Shown here in pieces: positions 9,931 to 22,529 of a stretch of DNA of 64,000 nt (position 1 is the stretch's first letter; each line of letters begins with the position of its first letter). A model generated the notes under the pieces. The model saw only the letters and a program-made list of their open reading frames with translations, did not search any database and had not been told where the DNA came from. This stretch comes from Xenopus tropicalis (taxonomy: Eukaryota > Chordata > Amphibia > Anura > Pipidae), in assembly GCF_000004195.4 (NCBI RefSeq), contig NC_030678.2, forward strand, positions 57,567,378-57,631,377. The letters are read 5' to 3'. A program made the translations under genes and the position numbers.

Positions 9931-12738
9931 TACAACATTGGTCTGCCAAGTTTGTGAAGCTCTCAGTGTAGTCTGGTAGACTTCTTCCTAGTGTGTAACA
10001 ACAACATTATCATCTGCATACTATGATCCATGATGGTGGCAGTGATAACCTTGGACTTGAGGTTAAAAAACCTGCCATCCCATCATCCATACATAATTAG
10101 GATCTCCTCTGGCAGGTCTTGGGCAGAGGATGGTATCAACAGAGATGTTATAGCATAGGTGCAATGATGCAAGCAGCGTGGCTGATGTGCCATTGTGTAC
10201 TAGTAAATATTTGTATGCATTTGTCAAGGCAGCCAGAATGTACCCAATGAAGGTCAAGTATAAGGCTTAATATAGGAAGTGATGGTGAAATGCTTTACAG
10301 AAGGTTTCAGTTTATGAATTTGTTTAACTTGACAGACTATTGCACATGAAACCACCATACAAACCCATCTGTGCTGCACCTTTCCCCCCTTTCTTAGACA
10401 TCTTCCTTCTGTCCTGCCTTTAAAATTTTAGTGCAGTCTTCTTGGTTCTTAGACTGTATCAGTGGTTAAACTGAGACTCAGTTGAGCCCAAGGCAGAGGG
10501 CGGACCAGTATGGACTTGCGCCCTCGACTCACTCCTGCATGTGCCGATGCCAGGTGCCTGTGTTGCGGTGGGTAATGGTTTCTGGAGGTGGTTCCTGGGG
10601 GGTCTGGAAAAGTTACCTTAAGCCATATATATATCCTATGCTAGGAAATATTGCAAATCACCTACTAGTTGGTATTCCCCTGGCTATGGCTAGCTAAGAA
10701 CTGATTGAATACTACAGGCAATATTTTAACCATTGGTTTGTAAGTAGGCATTTCTGCTGACTGGTGGAGGATTTGGATTACACATAAGGACTTTTACTAC
10801 AGCATGTCTATATGCTATTTCTGCAGATTAAAGGCAAAATACACCTCTAATATTTCCTATAACACTGGGTGTTTCTCTGTTTTTGCCATAGGAGCTGATC
10901 TTTTTTTATATTGTGTAGCTAAGAACTGGGCCTAATTTAGATTTGGGAAGGGAAATGGTTTCCCATTCCACGTTAAAGTGTTCCCCTGACAGTTCCAGAC
11001 TTAGCCAGGAGTTGTCATTATTTCCTTAGTCTTTATAAAGCGGAGGCACCTCACATTCTTACTCTTTAGCTTCCTAATGCTTGTTTGGGAGCCCAGGACT
11101 TAGGCTCCAGGAAAGGCCCCAAGGGGTTAAACCTTTGTGAAAGTTGGTGAGCAGGGCCGTGTGAATGAGGTATAAGATAGATAGTGGCAGGTGTAGCTCC
11201 AGTCATGGTACATTCTAGGAGAATAAGTCAGACAGGTAGGATACGTACGATTGGTAGACTGGAAGTATCTCTCCCAAGTGATCCTGCCTTTTATTGTAGA
11301 GATCATAGTGGATAGGGAGTCAGGTAGGAAGATTTACCTGAAGCTTCCGCTGCAAGTGATCCAAGCCTACTTATGGGTGTTACACGCGAGTGTGGGATAT
11401 GCTTTGTTATTGAATGTGCCTTAACCACTTTATCTCAGAAGAAGTTTAATATAACTAGATTATTGGTCATAATGTTGGCAGTAAGCTTGCACTCCAGAGA
11501 ACAGTGATCAATCACACGGTGCATCACAGCTATGTGACCAGCTTTTTTCACTGCTTCGTAAATCATCCCCACTTACCTTTCTGATCCAAAATGGCACACC
11601 ATTTTATGTTAATATTTATGAGGGTTGCAAGGAAATGGTTGTAAAAAGACTTTGCCAAAGATCATCTGGTTGTATGGAAAGCACCTTTCTTTCAATTATG
11701 CATATATCATTTTAGCGATCGCATCCTTTAAATCTTAGCATCCACCATGAATGCATGATATATATTCTCATTTGGAGACATTTTAAATTCATTGGCTCAA
11801 AAGCAGCCAGGGTTTGCAGCGTGCCAGCTTATTAGCACATAATTTTAATAAGATGGCAGGAAATTTGAAAGGGTTACATAGCTTGGGAGTAATAATTGTC
11901 TAATAAAACCGTGAAGGCTTAATTCTCGGCTGTACAAAACCTTCCAATGACAGAGGGGGAAAAATACTCTGAAAATCTTAAGAGCTGAGATGCGACCAAC
12001 TAACAGCTCTCCGGGTGATACTGAAACACAACTCCCAGTTTCCTCTGCCGGCCCCTGGCATTGCAAGCTTTAGTTTAACATTAAACTGGAAACCCCATGA
12101 TGGAAACCAATGGAAACCAGAATTACAGTGAAGAACCGAGTTTAAGGAGGTGATTACAGAACTCCTGTGACTTACTGTATTAAATAGTGCATTCAAGAGA
12201 ATATAAAGATACAGAGATGCATTTCCCTTATTGTGAATCCAAATTGGCAACTACCATGCTAGTGTGCCTTGTGTATCTGCCTCCCAGTTGTACAACAGTT
12301 TCCATGCTATGGGTCACATTTGGATTTGGCCTGGTCTATGTCAACAGCCCTTTTCTATGCATAGTACTTTGTGTGGAGTGTTGTTGCAGCAGTCATGTCC
12401 ATTTCCCACATTGTTTCAGATGGTACATAAAGTCAGAACCAACATAAATAGCAAATAGCGGATGAAATAGCAAAGACAGACAGATACTACTTTCAATAGC
12501 AGTTACATTTACAAATAAATTTTAAAACAAGTGAATATGTATAATTACTATATATTGGAAAGTTGCTTCCATTATGCAAAATATTATATTTGGGTTTCTA
12601 AAGTTTTCAATCATTAAAGGAGAACAAAAGTAAAAATCACTGAGGAGTATGTTATACAACCCCCTCCCCTCAATGATTCTAATCATTACCCTTCTGCCCT
12701 GTGTGCAAAGACGCAAAATAAAAGATTTATTTTAGTAT
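9931..12738. other. Intergenic
   Basis: No gene is supported. The short ORFs lack family signatures and splice context. A T2-type end, TTAAAGGAGAACAAAAG, is at 12614-12630, but I could not match a partner end. Confidence 0.5.
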
Positions 12739-13362
12739 TGTAAACATTTGGGCAATGTGCAGGTTCAGCCAGGAGGTGGCTCCAAGCCCCCTTGCCATAG
12801 CCTATATATAAGCGAGCACTTTAAGCAGGCACTTCTTTTGGCCTAGAAACACCTTGAGGCAGGACCAAGACTGATGTGGCCAGACCAGCTGGGAGACTGA
12901 CTCCTTCAGGGCTAGCAAGTGCATAGTAGTGGGGAGTGAGTTTGCTCTAGGTAGGTAGGCTAGCAAGAAAGGACTGTCTGCTTTCCCAGTGAGGGGTGAG
13001 AAAATGGGGGGGGGGGGGAGGGTAGAAACCTCAAGGCAACTGTGTGCCAGATAAGGAAGTGTCAAGTATAGGTTAGATGAAAACCTACTAGTAAAGCTTG
13101 GGTACTGTATGTGAGGTCACCACAAAGAAATGGAGGGGGAATATTTACAGTGAGAGGAGACCCCCTGCATGGTTAATCACTCTGCCCGTGCATCCCTACA
13201 TGACCGGGGTCCTGGAGGCTTTAGGAGAGAGAAGCTAAGTTTGAGTGTGTGGAATGTAGATAGAGAGAGAATATGCAGTATTATCGGACTTCAGTCGGCA
13301 ATCTGTGCTAATAAAGTGGGCCTTTGTTCATCGCAACTTAATGAATATGCCAGCTTTTTACA
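12739..13362 (+). mobile_element. Candidate solo LTR
   Basis: The ends are TGTAAA at 12739 and TTTACA at 13362, a perfect 6-bp inverted terminus of the TG..CA type. The flanks are GTAT and GTAA, so a 4-bp duplication would need one change. Inside are a TATA-like CTATATATAAGCG at about 12802 and an AATAAAG polyadenylation signal at about 13309, in the order expected for U3-R-U5. A G-run of 14 lies near 13006. There is no internal region, so a solo LTR is the likely reading. The alternative is chance. Confidence 0.5.
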
Positions 13363-13744
13363 GTAAAGACTGACTGCAAAGGGTGTCTGCAAGCCATGCA
13401 AAGCCCCGTTACACGTGTGTTTCTCTTATTTAAATAATGCCAAGCCACAATGTGCCACCCCAGGGCGACAGGCGAATGCTCAGTGCTGAACTTTTTCAAT
13501 GATTGCTGCACGGAGTATGCCAAGCCCAGCTTCAGTAGGCATTGTGCATGTCTGCTAACAGGCTAGAAGAGGTGCTGCCATTCAGTACCACACATCAGTA
13601 CTTTTTTAAAAAGAAGATAAAGAAAATAATAATAAGAAAATAATGTGGGAGTACCTGACAATAGGCATACCAGTGATGTTTACGGTAGTTCTCTATTAAT
13701 AACTTTTTAGTTCCAGTGGAATTCATTACCCAATATAAAAAACA
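13363..13744. other. Intergenic
   Basis: No gene or recognisable repeat is seen. The stretch ends in an AT dinucleotide run that abuts the first solo PLE tail. Confidence 0.5.
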
Positions 13745-13925
13745 TCAGATAATATATATATATATTAAGAAAGGTCCCGATGGGGACCGAAACGTTACGT
13801 CGGCTGTTTATGCTACTTTGAATATATGTTTTGATTTTTCACAAGAAATCCCGGAGTTGCTGGTCTTTTTTTATACTATTGGAACCCTTTACTGAGCACC
13901 CGAGGTATGTTATGTATCGGTGTGC
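13745..13925 (+). mobile_element. Solo PLE tail (family A)
   Basis: The segment has the layout of a PLE long-terminal-like tail: a hairpin-GAAAC motif, then TTTGAATATATGTTTTGA (compare GAATAAAAG in the PLE at 44.5 kb), then a unique body with GAGCACCCG. No coding part is attached. It is followed at 13929-13954 by a short AT microsatellite and then by a second, different tail. Confidence 0.5.
13773..13801 (+). ncRNA. Hammerhead-ribozyme-like motif with complete stem III
   Basis: Stem II is a perfect 6-bp hairpin, GGTCCC/GGGACC with loop GATG (13773-13788). GAAA follows at 13789-13792. A minimal stem III comes next: CG (13793-13794), loop TTA, CG (13798-13799). It is followed by T and C at 13800-13801, which are the U16.1 and H17 positions of a hammerhead, so cleavage would fall after 13801. 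The upstream CTGATGA box is eroded to TTAAGAA, so this copy is unlikely to cleave. The geometry is what minimal hammerheads of PLEs show. Confidence 0.55.
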
Positions 13926-13970
13926 CATCCTTTGTGTATATATATATATATATAGTTTTGTTTTTCACTC

Positions 13971-14000
13971 CAGATGAAGGTCTCTGTGTGAGGCCGAAAC
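13971..14000 (+). ncRNA. Hammerhead-ribozyme-like motif, solo tail B
   Basis: The box CAGATGA (13971-13977) matches CTGATGA at six of seven positions. Stem II is GGTCTC/GAGGCC (13979-13984 and 13990-13995), six pairs with one G-U. GAAAC is at 13996-14000. The expected short stem III is not clear in GTTGAGTAAT. A decayed tail of another PLE family, extending to about 14110, is the best context. Confidence 0.5.
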
Positions 14001-14110
14001 GTTGAGTAATAGATACATTTTGTTTACAATTCTTTAAATCCTAGTGCTGTCCTTGTTCCAGTGTATGTTTTTTGTACTTGCACCCAGGTTTTATTTCTGA
14101 AAATGGTGTG

Positions 14111-15849
14111 CACCCATTGGATATATACATATAAAATAAGATACATAGATAAATAAGTAAAAAATATTTTTGCATCCCAGCATTATTGTATTAATGTGAT
14201 TTGCCGCCCTGTTTGGAACAAATGAAGAGAGCTGATCATTAGTAGTGACATCTGACCTACTGGACTACTGGGAGCCCAAGTGACAATATTTAATTACTAA
14301 CTCTGGGGAAAAGGGATATGGAAAGCTTGTTCTCATACGACATCTGCTAGTCTCCCCGTACACTGCTGAGCTTAGAAACCGCTCAGGGCGCACACGCTCT
14401 CGCCTATGTTATTTGCATTTTCATCTGCAGCATCAATCTCTGTTTCCACCTTGCTGTCTCCTGTTTATTTACATTTTTTTCATTTATTCAGGGCTGGCTA
14501 CTTATGTAGCTATTTTAAAGGCATATAGCACAGTACAGAGCAGATACAACAGTCCACAAACAATGTGACAAATGCAATGCCATAACTATCTATATATCGG
14601 TTTAAGTCTATGTTATTGGTGTTAAATGCAAATTTCATTGTGAATGCACATGCAGGTATTGCTAAATTGGAGTTTGTGCTTGGACTGTAACAGAAAGGCT
14701 CATATTGTTAGACGTAAGATAGACCCAGTGACATTGGTGGTGACATACAGAAAGGCAGATGCCTAGACATATAATGCAAAGTTATAACATCAATACATGT
14801 CTGTGTACTAATATTATGCCATGCCAGTACAAAGGAACACAGCTTGATGACTTACCTACATGGCTCCAGATTTTCCATATACCATAAGCATAAGGTAAAA
14901 GGCCTGGCATAGATTCTGTTGCTACGGAACACTTGTTTAATACCGCTAGCACCAATAGCGGTCTGGGCAGATTCGTACCCAGTAACCCCATGGCAATTAA
15001 TCAGGTATTTGCTTGTATTACTCAACCTGCAGCTGGATGAAAACACCTACTCACTGATTGGTTGCTATAGGTTACTGCTCAGGTGAAAATGTACCCAGTC
15101 TTTATAAATGAACCCCATAATGCGCTATTGGGGTACCAGGGATTTCCTTTATGGTGGTCCTCCTAATCTCTCTTCTGTTTGGTGTAACAATACCTTTTAG
15201 AAATAAATTGCACATATCACATTGTTACATTTCCACAAATAAATATAGATTGTACCTTTTTGTTTCTCTGCTTTTAAAGGAATGCATTTATGCTAAAATA
15301 ACATTTCTATTAAATGTTACAAAGTAAAGTGAATACTGGATATAATGTGAAAGAGAGAGAATGATGGATTAATTGGTGGCTGACAGAATCACTGATTACT
15401 AGTTATATGAAACCCTGTAAAATCTTGGGGTGTATGGTAACAAAATACCCTGGAGTATTGTACTGAGCAGTAATAATGCATCTCTTAGGCAGGGAGGCCC
15501 CTTGTTTTTGCCTGCAAATAAATTGTATCAAAGAGAGGTGCAGCCAGCAATGCATTTAGCTTTACAGCAGCTTTTTCTGAAGAGGCTACTAAAGTTCTTC
15601 AATGTCTTTTATTTTTTATATAATTAAATTATTTGAAAACTAACTTAATTTTCCCTAATACAGTATGGAAAACTCTACTTCAGGGCCAGCCATACAGCAT
15701 CTGGACCTATTTGAACCAACTGGGTCCTGTACTCACAGGAAGGCCCCTACACTAGCCACTAGCAGCTTTGAAAAATAATAGATTATTATTATGTTCAATA
15801 TTCTTTGTGCTTTCAACAATACAAATCATACAGTGGGGCAATAAAACAG
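14111..15849. other. Intergenic
   Basis: No gene is supported. GATTGGTTGCTATAGGTTACTGC near 15055-15078 is one arm of the foldback repeat seen in full at 15890-15964. Confidence 0.5.
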
Positions 15850-15859
15850 GCAGAAAAAT

Positions 15860-15995
15860 GTAAAAGGTCTACTAACCTGAAAAGGTCAAGTAACCTATAG
15901 CAGCCAATCAGATTGTTTGTTTTTAAGCAGATGGCCAACCTGTTGATTGGTTGCTATGGGTTACTAGACCTGTAGCCGAGCACCTTTTATTGCAT
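15860..15995. mobile_element. Foldback MITE (GATTGGTTGCTATGGGTTAC arms)
   Basis: The arms GTAACCTATAGCAGCCAATC (15890) and GATTGGTTGCTATGGGTTAC (about 15945-15964) are near-perfect inverted repeats. Weaker pairing continues outward through AAAAGGT near 15863 and ACCTTTT near 15981. There is no ORF. Single-arm relatives occur near 15055 and 49800. Confidence 0.6.
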
Positions 15996-16939
15996 TAGGG
16001 CTATGGAACACAAGGCATTTTTATGTTATGAAATAGGGAAACATGAGTGTTTTTACATGTAAATCAGTCAGGCACATTACTGAATTACCCACACAAACTA
16101 CCATAACACTGTCTCATCATGTGCATTGCCACAGTGCAATGTGCAATAAGGACAAACTGTCTGTAGCAATGTATAATTGACCACTGTATGTTTTTATCAG
16201 TACTGGCTTGCGTAATGACTTGCACCAAAATGCCTAAAATGAATACATGGACCTGAACAAAGGGGATTAAATAGTGACATTGCGGTAATTCCGTAATAGC
16301 TCCATGCAATCCTGTTGGTACAGTAATGTCGCCTATGTAATGATGCAAAATGAAATTCTTGCGCAATTTTAGCAGCCATCTTCAAATATGCAACATTTAA
16401 TTTGCCCGCAATCCATGCATATTGATTTAATAGACTTTGATTTGTCCTGGCATATTAACTACTGGGTGTGAAAACGCACCTAATCTTTTTTTCTTAAGAT
16501 ATGAGCATGTAAATTATGTGTGTTTTACAATTGCAAAAATGTCATGTCTGACATAGTCCTTACTACACAAGTCCTTACTACTACACATTGGGCAGTATCA
16601 GAGCGTAGGGGCCAAATTTCTTGATGAACCCAAATCCTTTAAACTGCCTGCTTAAGGCATCTCATAAACCAGGAGGCTCTGCCAAAATGTGAAAATGTGC
16701 AAATGGTGCTTTGCAGTTGCTGAGGCAGATTCAGCTGTCCTCCGCTCTGTAAATTACTAGTCCTTTGATGCCCCTGTTTAGTATTTAATCACAGCTGTGG
16801 GCAAAGCCGGCTGGGCGCCTTAGGCTACCCAGTCTGCCCCCTCACCCCTCCCGGGAAGCTTGGTGGCGACTGGGGAGGGGGTAGGAGTGAAAAGCACAGA
16901 GGGAAGAGACAACAGCGGGCTGTGTGTGCAGGAGCCAAG
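15996..16939. other. Intergenic with GC-rich repeat scrap
   Basis: No gene is supported. The stretch from about 16805 is GC-rich (GCCGGCTGGGCGCC) and leads into the palindromic repeat at 16940-17046. Confidence 0.45.
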
Positions 16940-17046
16940 AGTGTGGATTAGGGGTAGGCAGACAGAAGAGGTATGGGCCCAGCACCCCCCTTACAGTTGT
17001 GCCCTAGGCACGTGTCTCTTCTGCCGACCCCTAGTTCCGGCCCTGT
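16940..17046. repeat. Palindromic repeat (CTAGTTC/GGTAGGCA family)
   Basis: Left arm GGATTAGGGGTAGGCAGACAGAAGAGG pairs imperfectly with right arm TCTCTTCTGCCGACCCCTAGTTCC. A second copy of the same design is at 21553-21672. Confidence 0.55.
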
Positions 17047-20000
17047 TTAATCACCTGGAGTATATTTCCTCTGTGCTGCCCTTTTCCTGCTACCTATGCT
17101 TATTCTCTTTTGGTAGCTAAACGTTCATTTCCCTCTCTCTTTCATGGTACGTTTAGAGGAGGCGTTTTGAAACCAGGACAAGCGACAATGTTCAGGTTCA
17201 GAGACCAAGCCTTTGGGAAGCGGCTGTTTCCTTCCTTCACGGCTCGTTTGAAATGCTCCCATGTGGAGAGATGGCTGCTAAGCCTAACAAAGCTGAAGAG
17301 GAATCTGCTCCCCCTGCTGCTACTCCTGCTCCTCTCTCCAACCTGCGGCTTGGGAAATCCAGACAAACAGCGCAGTGTCTCCTGAGGTGATGGGAGGCAA
17401 ATGCACGGGCATTTATTCATATGACATTTAACTGCTCCCAGATGAAAAGCAATAGGAAGAAAAGAAGAGGAAAAATCTCTTTAACCCTTGCACTGACTTA
17501 GATGTTTGCACAGGGCTAATGCTGCCGCACATATTAAACTACTGGCTTAGGTGGGAACAATGAAACACAAGGCTTGATATCTTAAAAATCCTAAATCTTT
17601 TAAATGCTATGGTTTAAATCAAATCAAGCCATTCTGCCTCCCCTCCCCCTTTTGAGATTATATCTAATACTAATACATACCTAAGAGAAGTGGATTTTTT
17701 TCCTGCAGGTACACACCGGCCTGGTTCTGATGGACCCCCCAGAGGGCCTGGACATTGGCGTTGCTCCAGTCTATGATTCCTAATCTCACAGCCCTTTCCT
17801 CTACCAAGCAAAGGCCTCTGCGGCACCTGTTTTTTAAGCAGTTTAGTGGGTGCCAGACCAAAGCGTGTGCCTTACCAGTAGGGCCAAGTTCAACTAAAAA
17901 TGTTTGATTTTCTCCTTTTGTGACCTTGAGAAGCGATGCCATGTACAGTATGTTTGGTTTTAGCCTGTTCCTTAACTCCCTCCAAGGTTTCAATCTCTCC
18001 TGTTAATAAATATAAAATGCTTTTCAATCCATCAACATATAATAATGATGCACACTCAACCACCCTGGGTAACAAGCAGAATAGGAACTTGGGAGCTTGG
18101 CCTGGAGCTAATTTGGTTTGGCTTGGCACAAACTGGGTTTAGACTCAGGTTTGCCAAGAAGACTTTGCAGTTCATCTCTGTTTGTCTAGTACAAGCCTGC
18201 ACTTCTTTCCAACATCCTAGTTGTTCCATACATTTTACTTATACTCTTCCCCATAATGAACCATGTTGCACTATAATTCTGATAAAGGCCAAATGGTCAC
18301 TGCCTCGGTACACACTGTGAGGAAAGTCCAGTACAATGAAAATCAAAGTTAAAAGAAGCGGAAGAACTGCACAGTACTGGGGTCTAAGAGCCGAGAACAA
18401 GACATTGATAGAACTAAACACTACAAGACTGCAGAACACTTGTTGCTTCATGTGGTCTTATTAGCTTAAATAAGTAGGAGAAAGTGTGTGGTGACACTCT
18501 TTGTTATACAGTGTTTGATGCTTCCCTTAATTATGTTAGCCATACGAGCCATGTTCGCATCTATGTATACATGTCTGTTTTTGCAATAATGCTACATGCG
18601 ATCATCCACTATTGTACAACACTGTTTTTACTTCCAATAAAACTAAATATTTGAGTGAAAAAAGTAGACAAGAGAAAGACAATGTTTCTGGCCTTACTGG
18701 TCCCTTTATCACTCTGATTTTTTATAATACATAATTTGTTTTATCTTGTTCACAAGCCAGACATCTCCACCAATACCTTATTAAAGGGCAACTAAAACCA
18801 CAACCAAAATTATGTGTGGACTTCCATAGGACTGCCATTCAGTAAACAGATGCAAGCACATTATTGGTGAGCAATAGGAAATGGTATTGGTAGCCTGTAG
18901 CATTTAGAGAAGAATCACACATTAGAGAACAATCATGGGTAAGACCTAATTGCATAGCTTCCTCAGAAACCCTCAGACCGGTGCTGCTCAGTAACAGATA
19001 TCCAAATGGATTAGAGCAATATAGTCTTACATTTCAAGTCACTTACATCCTACCCCAAACCTGTAGTTTCTGTAGTGCACATTCACTCACCTTTAACAAG
19101 TGCAGGGGATGCCTGGGAAGAAAATGTCAGAGAACCTCAAGCCCATGCATTTTTTTAAGAAGAAGACAAGCGCCAACCCTTGCTAGGAGGTAGGCAACCA
19201 GAATCACTGGGGGTGCCTTTCAACTTGGCACCCCTTGTAATTTTACCTTTCCTTCTACTCAGTGGCACTGCTGCCACATGCCAAGCTGAGAAACTCCCCT
19301 CAGGCAGCAGCGCCCGGTTAGTTATCAGGGAGTGGCAAAAAGCTGCTCCTGGGAGTGGCATCAAGGGCCCCTGAATATACTGTTTAGGCTAATCTATAGG
19401 AAATAGCTTATACCTGAAGCCTGTTTTGAATCTAGGGGATGGAGTAAAAATCTGCCACAAGGTGCAGAGGTTTAAGATGACCCTGTCCTTTCTGCCTTGA
19501 ATGGTGCCCAAGTTAGGGGGCATGATGAGGGATGCATATGTTTCTCCCAATCCTCCTTGTATGAATGCAGCACTACAATGCAGGTAGCACTGTATTCATG
19601 GAGGGAGAACTTGTTTTTGTGTACATTGCACTGCACTGTGTACATCTGCACTTTGAGCTCCTGTGAGTTGGGGCAGTTTTTGGAGAATGTATTCAAAGTT
19701 CTCAATGAGAACTAATGTGTGCAAGCAAAATAACTACAGGCATTTAATATATTATTATTGGTAGGTAATACATTAGATTATTTGGCTTGAACCAGGACAC
19801 AGCATGAGTAAGTGAGAGCTTGGCTTCTTATCTTCAGGTAAAATAAGATAAAACCGGCCAATAGAGGTTAATATACATGTGAGCCATGCAGCTGAGATGA
19901 AAAGCAGTAGAACAAGCAGGCAGTGGTCCTTATAACTTCCTGAGTAATGAGCTATAGTTTGCCCCCTCAAAAACACAAAACATAAATTAGAAAATTAATG

Positions 20001-20954
20001 ATGTGTAAATAGTGCTGGCTCTGGATGGAGCTGTGTTTATTAAAGGCTGCCATCTTGTGTTCAAGGAAGAAAGATAGGATACTGTCAGCAGCAGGTTGGG
20101 AATCTGGTGCGATACGTGCGAGTCTGCAAGCGAGCTGCACATTTACAGGCCGTTACAGCAGGCACGCTCCAAATCCCAGCGCTTGTTTGTCTCTCTCTGC
20201 GTGCTCACTTAAATACAAACAAAGCTTTTATGGCTATAAATATAGAAGAGCTGACGATGCTCTCTGGACTTTGGTTATTACACTGTCACACGCTACCCTA
20301 TTGATTTATCATACCTGCCATTTGCTAATCTAGGTTATTCATTGAGTGCCAATGCTTCTAAAAACCAGCCACCCACACATAAGTATGGCAGGAAACGACT
20401 GGCGTTGTGCTATCAATATATTTTTAAAAAAAGTTACATTAAAGGGATATCATCATATAATTTACATGTCGGTTTTTTTTTTATTGTAATTTTTCTTCAA
20501 ATCTAATCATAGCTGAGTTTGTTGTTAATAAATAAACTTGCCAGAATGAGTTCTCCAGACTCCACACAGGCACAATACAGAAATCTTCAGAAAAGTTCAC
20601 GTGTGGCAAGTCTGGGGGAAGAGGTAAGCAATTAGGGTCACTGGGGGGGGAGGTCTTACAACATGGTACCCCCCCAGTAAGTTAGATCATTTTGCTGTTT
20701 GGCTTATTTTAAAGGGGATTTAAATGTAGGGACCCCTTTCCATCTCTATTTTAGCTTGTATGCTTGATTTGCTGCCTTGAACCTGATGAAAGTTTCTGCT
20801 GTCCCAGCTAACTTGAATGCTTTTCTGACCAACCTTGACACAAACACTTGTATCCAACCATAAAGGTTTTGCTTACAATGTCTTTCCTTGTTTACAAGGG
20901 CAATACTGACATGTATGCAGGCTTACACAGGCAGAACTTCCTTTAATGAAAAAA
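17047..20954. other. Intergenic
   Basis: No gene is supported despite several 70-107 codon ORFs, none with a domain or splice context. T2-like single ends TTAAAGGG occur near 18782 and 20448 without a found partner. Confidence 0.5.
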
Positions 20955-21318
20955 TTCTGCTTTATTAGAGAACTGTAATGGTTAAGCTGAGCTCAGGAGA
21001 GGAGGTTAGGAGCAGACAGCTAGGGCAGAGCTTTTATGGGAACCAGCAATACCATCTCTTAATTGGCTGCTAGACTGGAGGGCGTGTTTAGTAATCTGAG
21101 CTGAGAAGAACTGAGCATGCCCAGAAGCCAACAGCCAAAGCACATTACTGAGGGAGGGGGGTGGGTGGGTTAGAGAAGGAGAAGAAATTCTAAGTGATTA
21201 AGGAGATGTTGCAGCCTTACTATTAATCTTTCAACAACCAGAGTGGCAGGTATTGAAAGATTTCAAAGAGGCTGTTCACTGTTTACATTTTTGTGTGTGG
21301 GGTTTACATGGCCATTAA
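20955..21318 (-). mobile_element. T2-type MITE, partial reverse copy
   Basis: This is the reverse complement of the left part of the element at 27880-28483. Shared phrases are AGCTGAGCTCAGGAGAG, GAGCATGCCCA, CCAACAGCCAAAG and AAGATTTCAAAGAGGCTGTTCA. It ends GGGGTTTACATGGCCATTAAG, matching the other copy's GGACATGTAAACCCC terminus. The outer half is missing. Confidence 0.7.
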
Positions 21319-21552
21319 GCATCATTTTTACTGGCAAAGGCCCCAAGTTAAAATATAACTATCCAGGGTAACACATTTTGACCACTGTGCTACTCTAGCA
21401 TGCTGCTTTTTCACTCTGGGGGTAAGGGGGGGGTTACATCATGTCACATCATTCACTTTTGAGTCCTTTCTGGATTTTCTAGGCAACATTTAACTGGGTA
21501 GCCCTTTGGATAACCAAGCTGTCTGGGTGAAAACAAAACTGGACAGGTGGCA

Positions 21553-21672
21553 ACCCCAGAGCCAGAACTAGGGGTAGGCAAAAGAGGCACTTGTCTAGGG
21601 TGCAACATTGGGGGTGCTAGAACCCTAGGTACCTACCTCTTCTGCCTAGATTGACTCCTAGTTCTGACCCAG
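21553..21672. repeat. Palindromic repeat, second copy
   Basis: Left arm CCAGAACTAGGGGTAGGCAAAAGAGG is inverted in right arm CCTCTTCTGCCTAG..CTAGTTCTGAC. Between them lie GTCTAGGGTGC and ACCCTAGGTAC, which also pair. It is the same family as 16940-17046. Confidence 0.6.
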
Positions 21673-21948
21673 TGAAGTGAATAATTGAAGTGTCTTATTT
21701 TGATTATCAACATGCATTATGAAGGGATAGAACTAGAGTCCAGACTGAGTAAGTGGTGGGGCACGGGGGGTGAGCTGGCCTAGAAGGTAAAGAAGGCAGA
21801 GTGTTACAGGTGGTGAGCACCAGGGGGGTGGGAGATTATGTGCACATGAGCACCGGGTCAAGTAGTTTTGTCTATGGTAAAAAAACCACTTAACCAGCTC
21901 TGATCAGCCCTACTCCTACCAGAGCCCGGCAACACCAAGGCTGCATTC

Positions 21949-22529
21949 TTAAAGGGATACTGTCTTGAATTTTATGGTATACTTTTTATATCTAAATTAC
22001 ACTGTGTATATAGCAAATAATTCACTCTACCATTTAAAATTGTATTCTTGAATGAACAAATGTATTTTTTTAGTTGTAATATTGGTGTGTAGGAGCCATC
22101 TGAGTGCATTGTGCCTGAGTCTGAGCTTTCAGAAGGAGCCAGCGCTACACATTAGAACTGCTTTCAGGTAACCTATTGTTTCTCCTACTCCCATGTAACT
22201 GGAGGGGTCGCAAGCTGGACTTGGATTTTCTATCTTGGTCCCTTCCCATTGTTCTGCTGAGAGGCTGCTGGGGGGAAAGGGAGAGGTTGATATCACTCCA
22301 ACTTGCAGCTCAGCAGTAAAGTGTGACTGAAGTTTATCAGAGCACAAGGTACATGGCTGTGGCACCCTGGGTAATGAAGAATATGGCTAGCTCCATGTGA
22401 AATTTCAAAGTGATATATAAAATAATCTGTGTTTTTGAAAAACAGATTTCAGTGCAGGATACTGCTGGAGAAGCTCTATTAACTGATGTGTTTTGAAAAA
22501 ACATGTTTTCCCATGGCAGTATTCCTTTA
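21949..22529. mobile_element. T2-type MITE (GGATACTGTC ends)
   Basis: The element opens with TTAAAGGGATACTGTC at 21949 and closes with GGCAGTATTCCTTTA at 22515-22529, giving inverted ends next to TTAA/TTTA. It serves as the uninterrupted paralogue of the copy at 50144-51000. Shared phrases are GAGCTTTCAGAAGGAGCCAGC, CCTTCCCATTGTTCTGC, GATATCACT and CAGCAGTAAAG. Confidence 0.75.
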
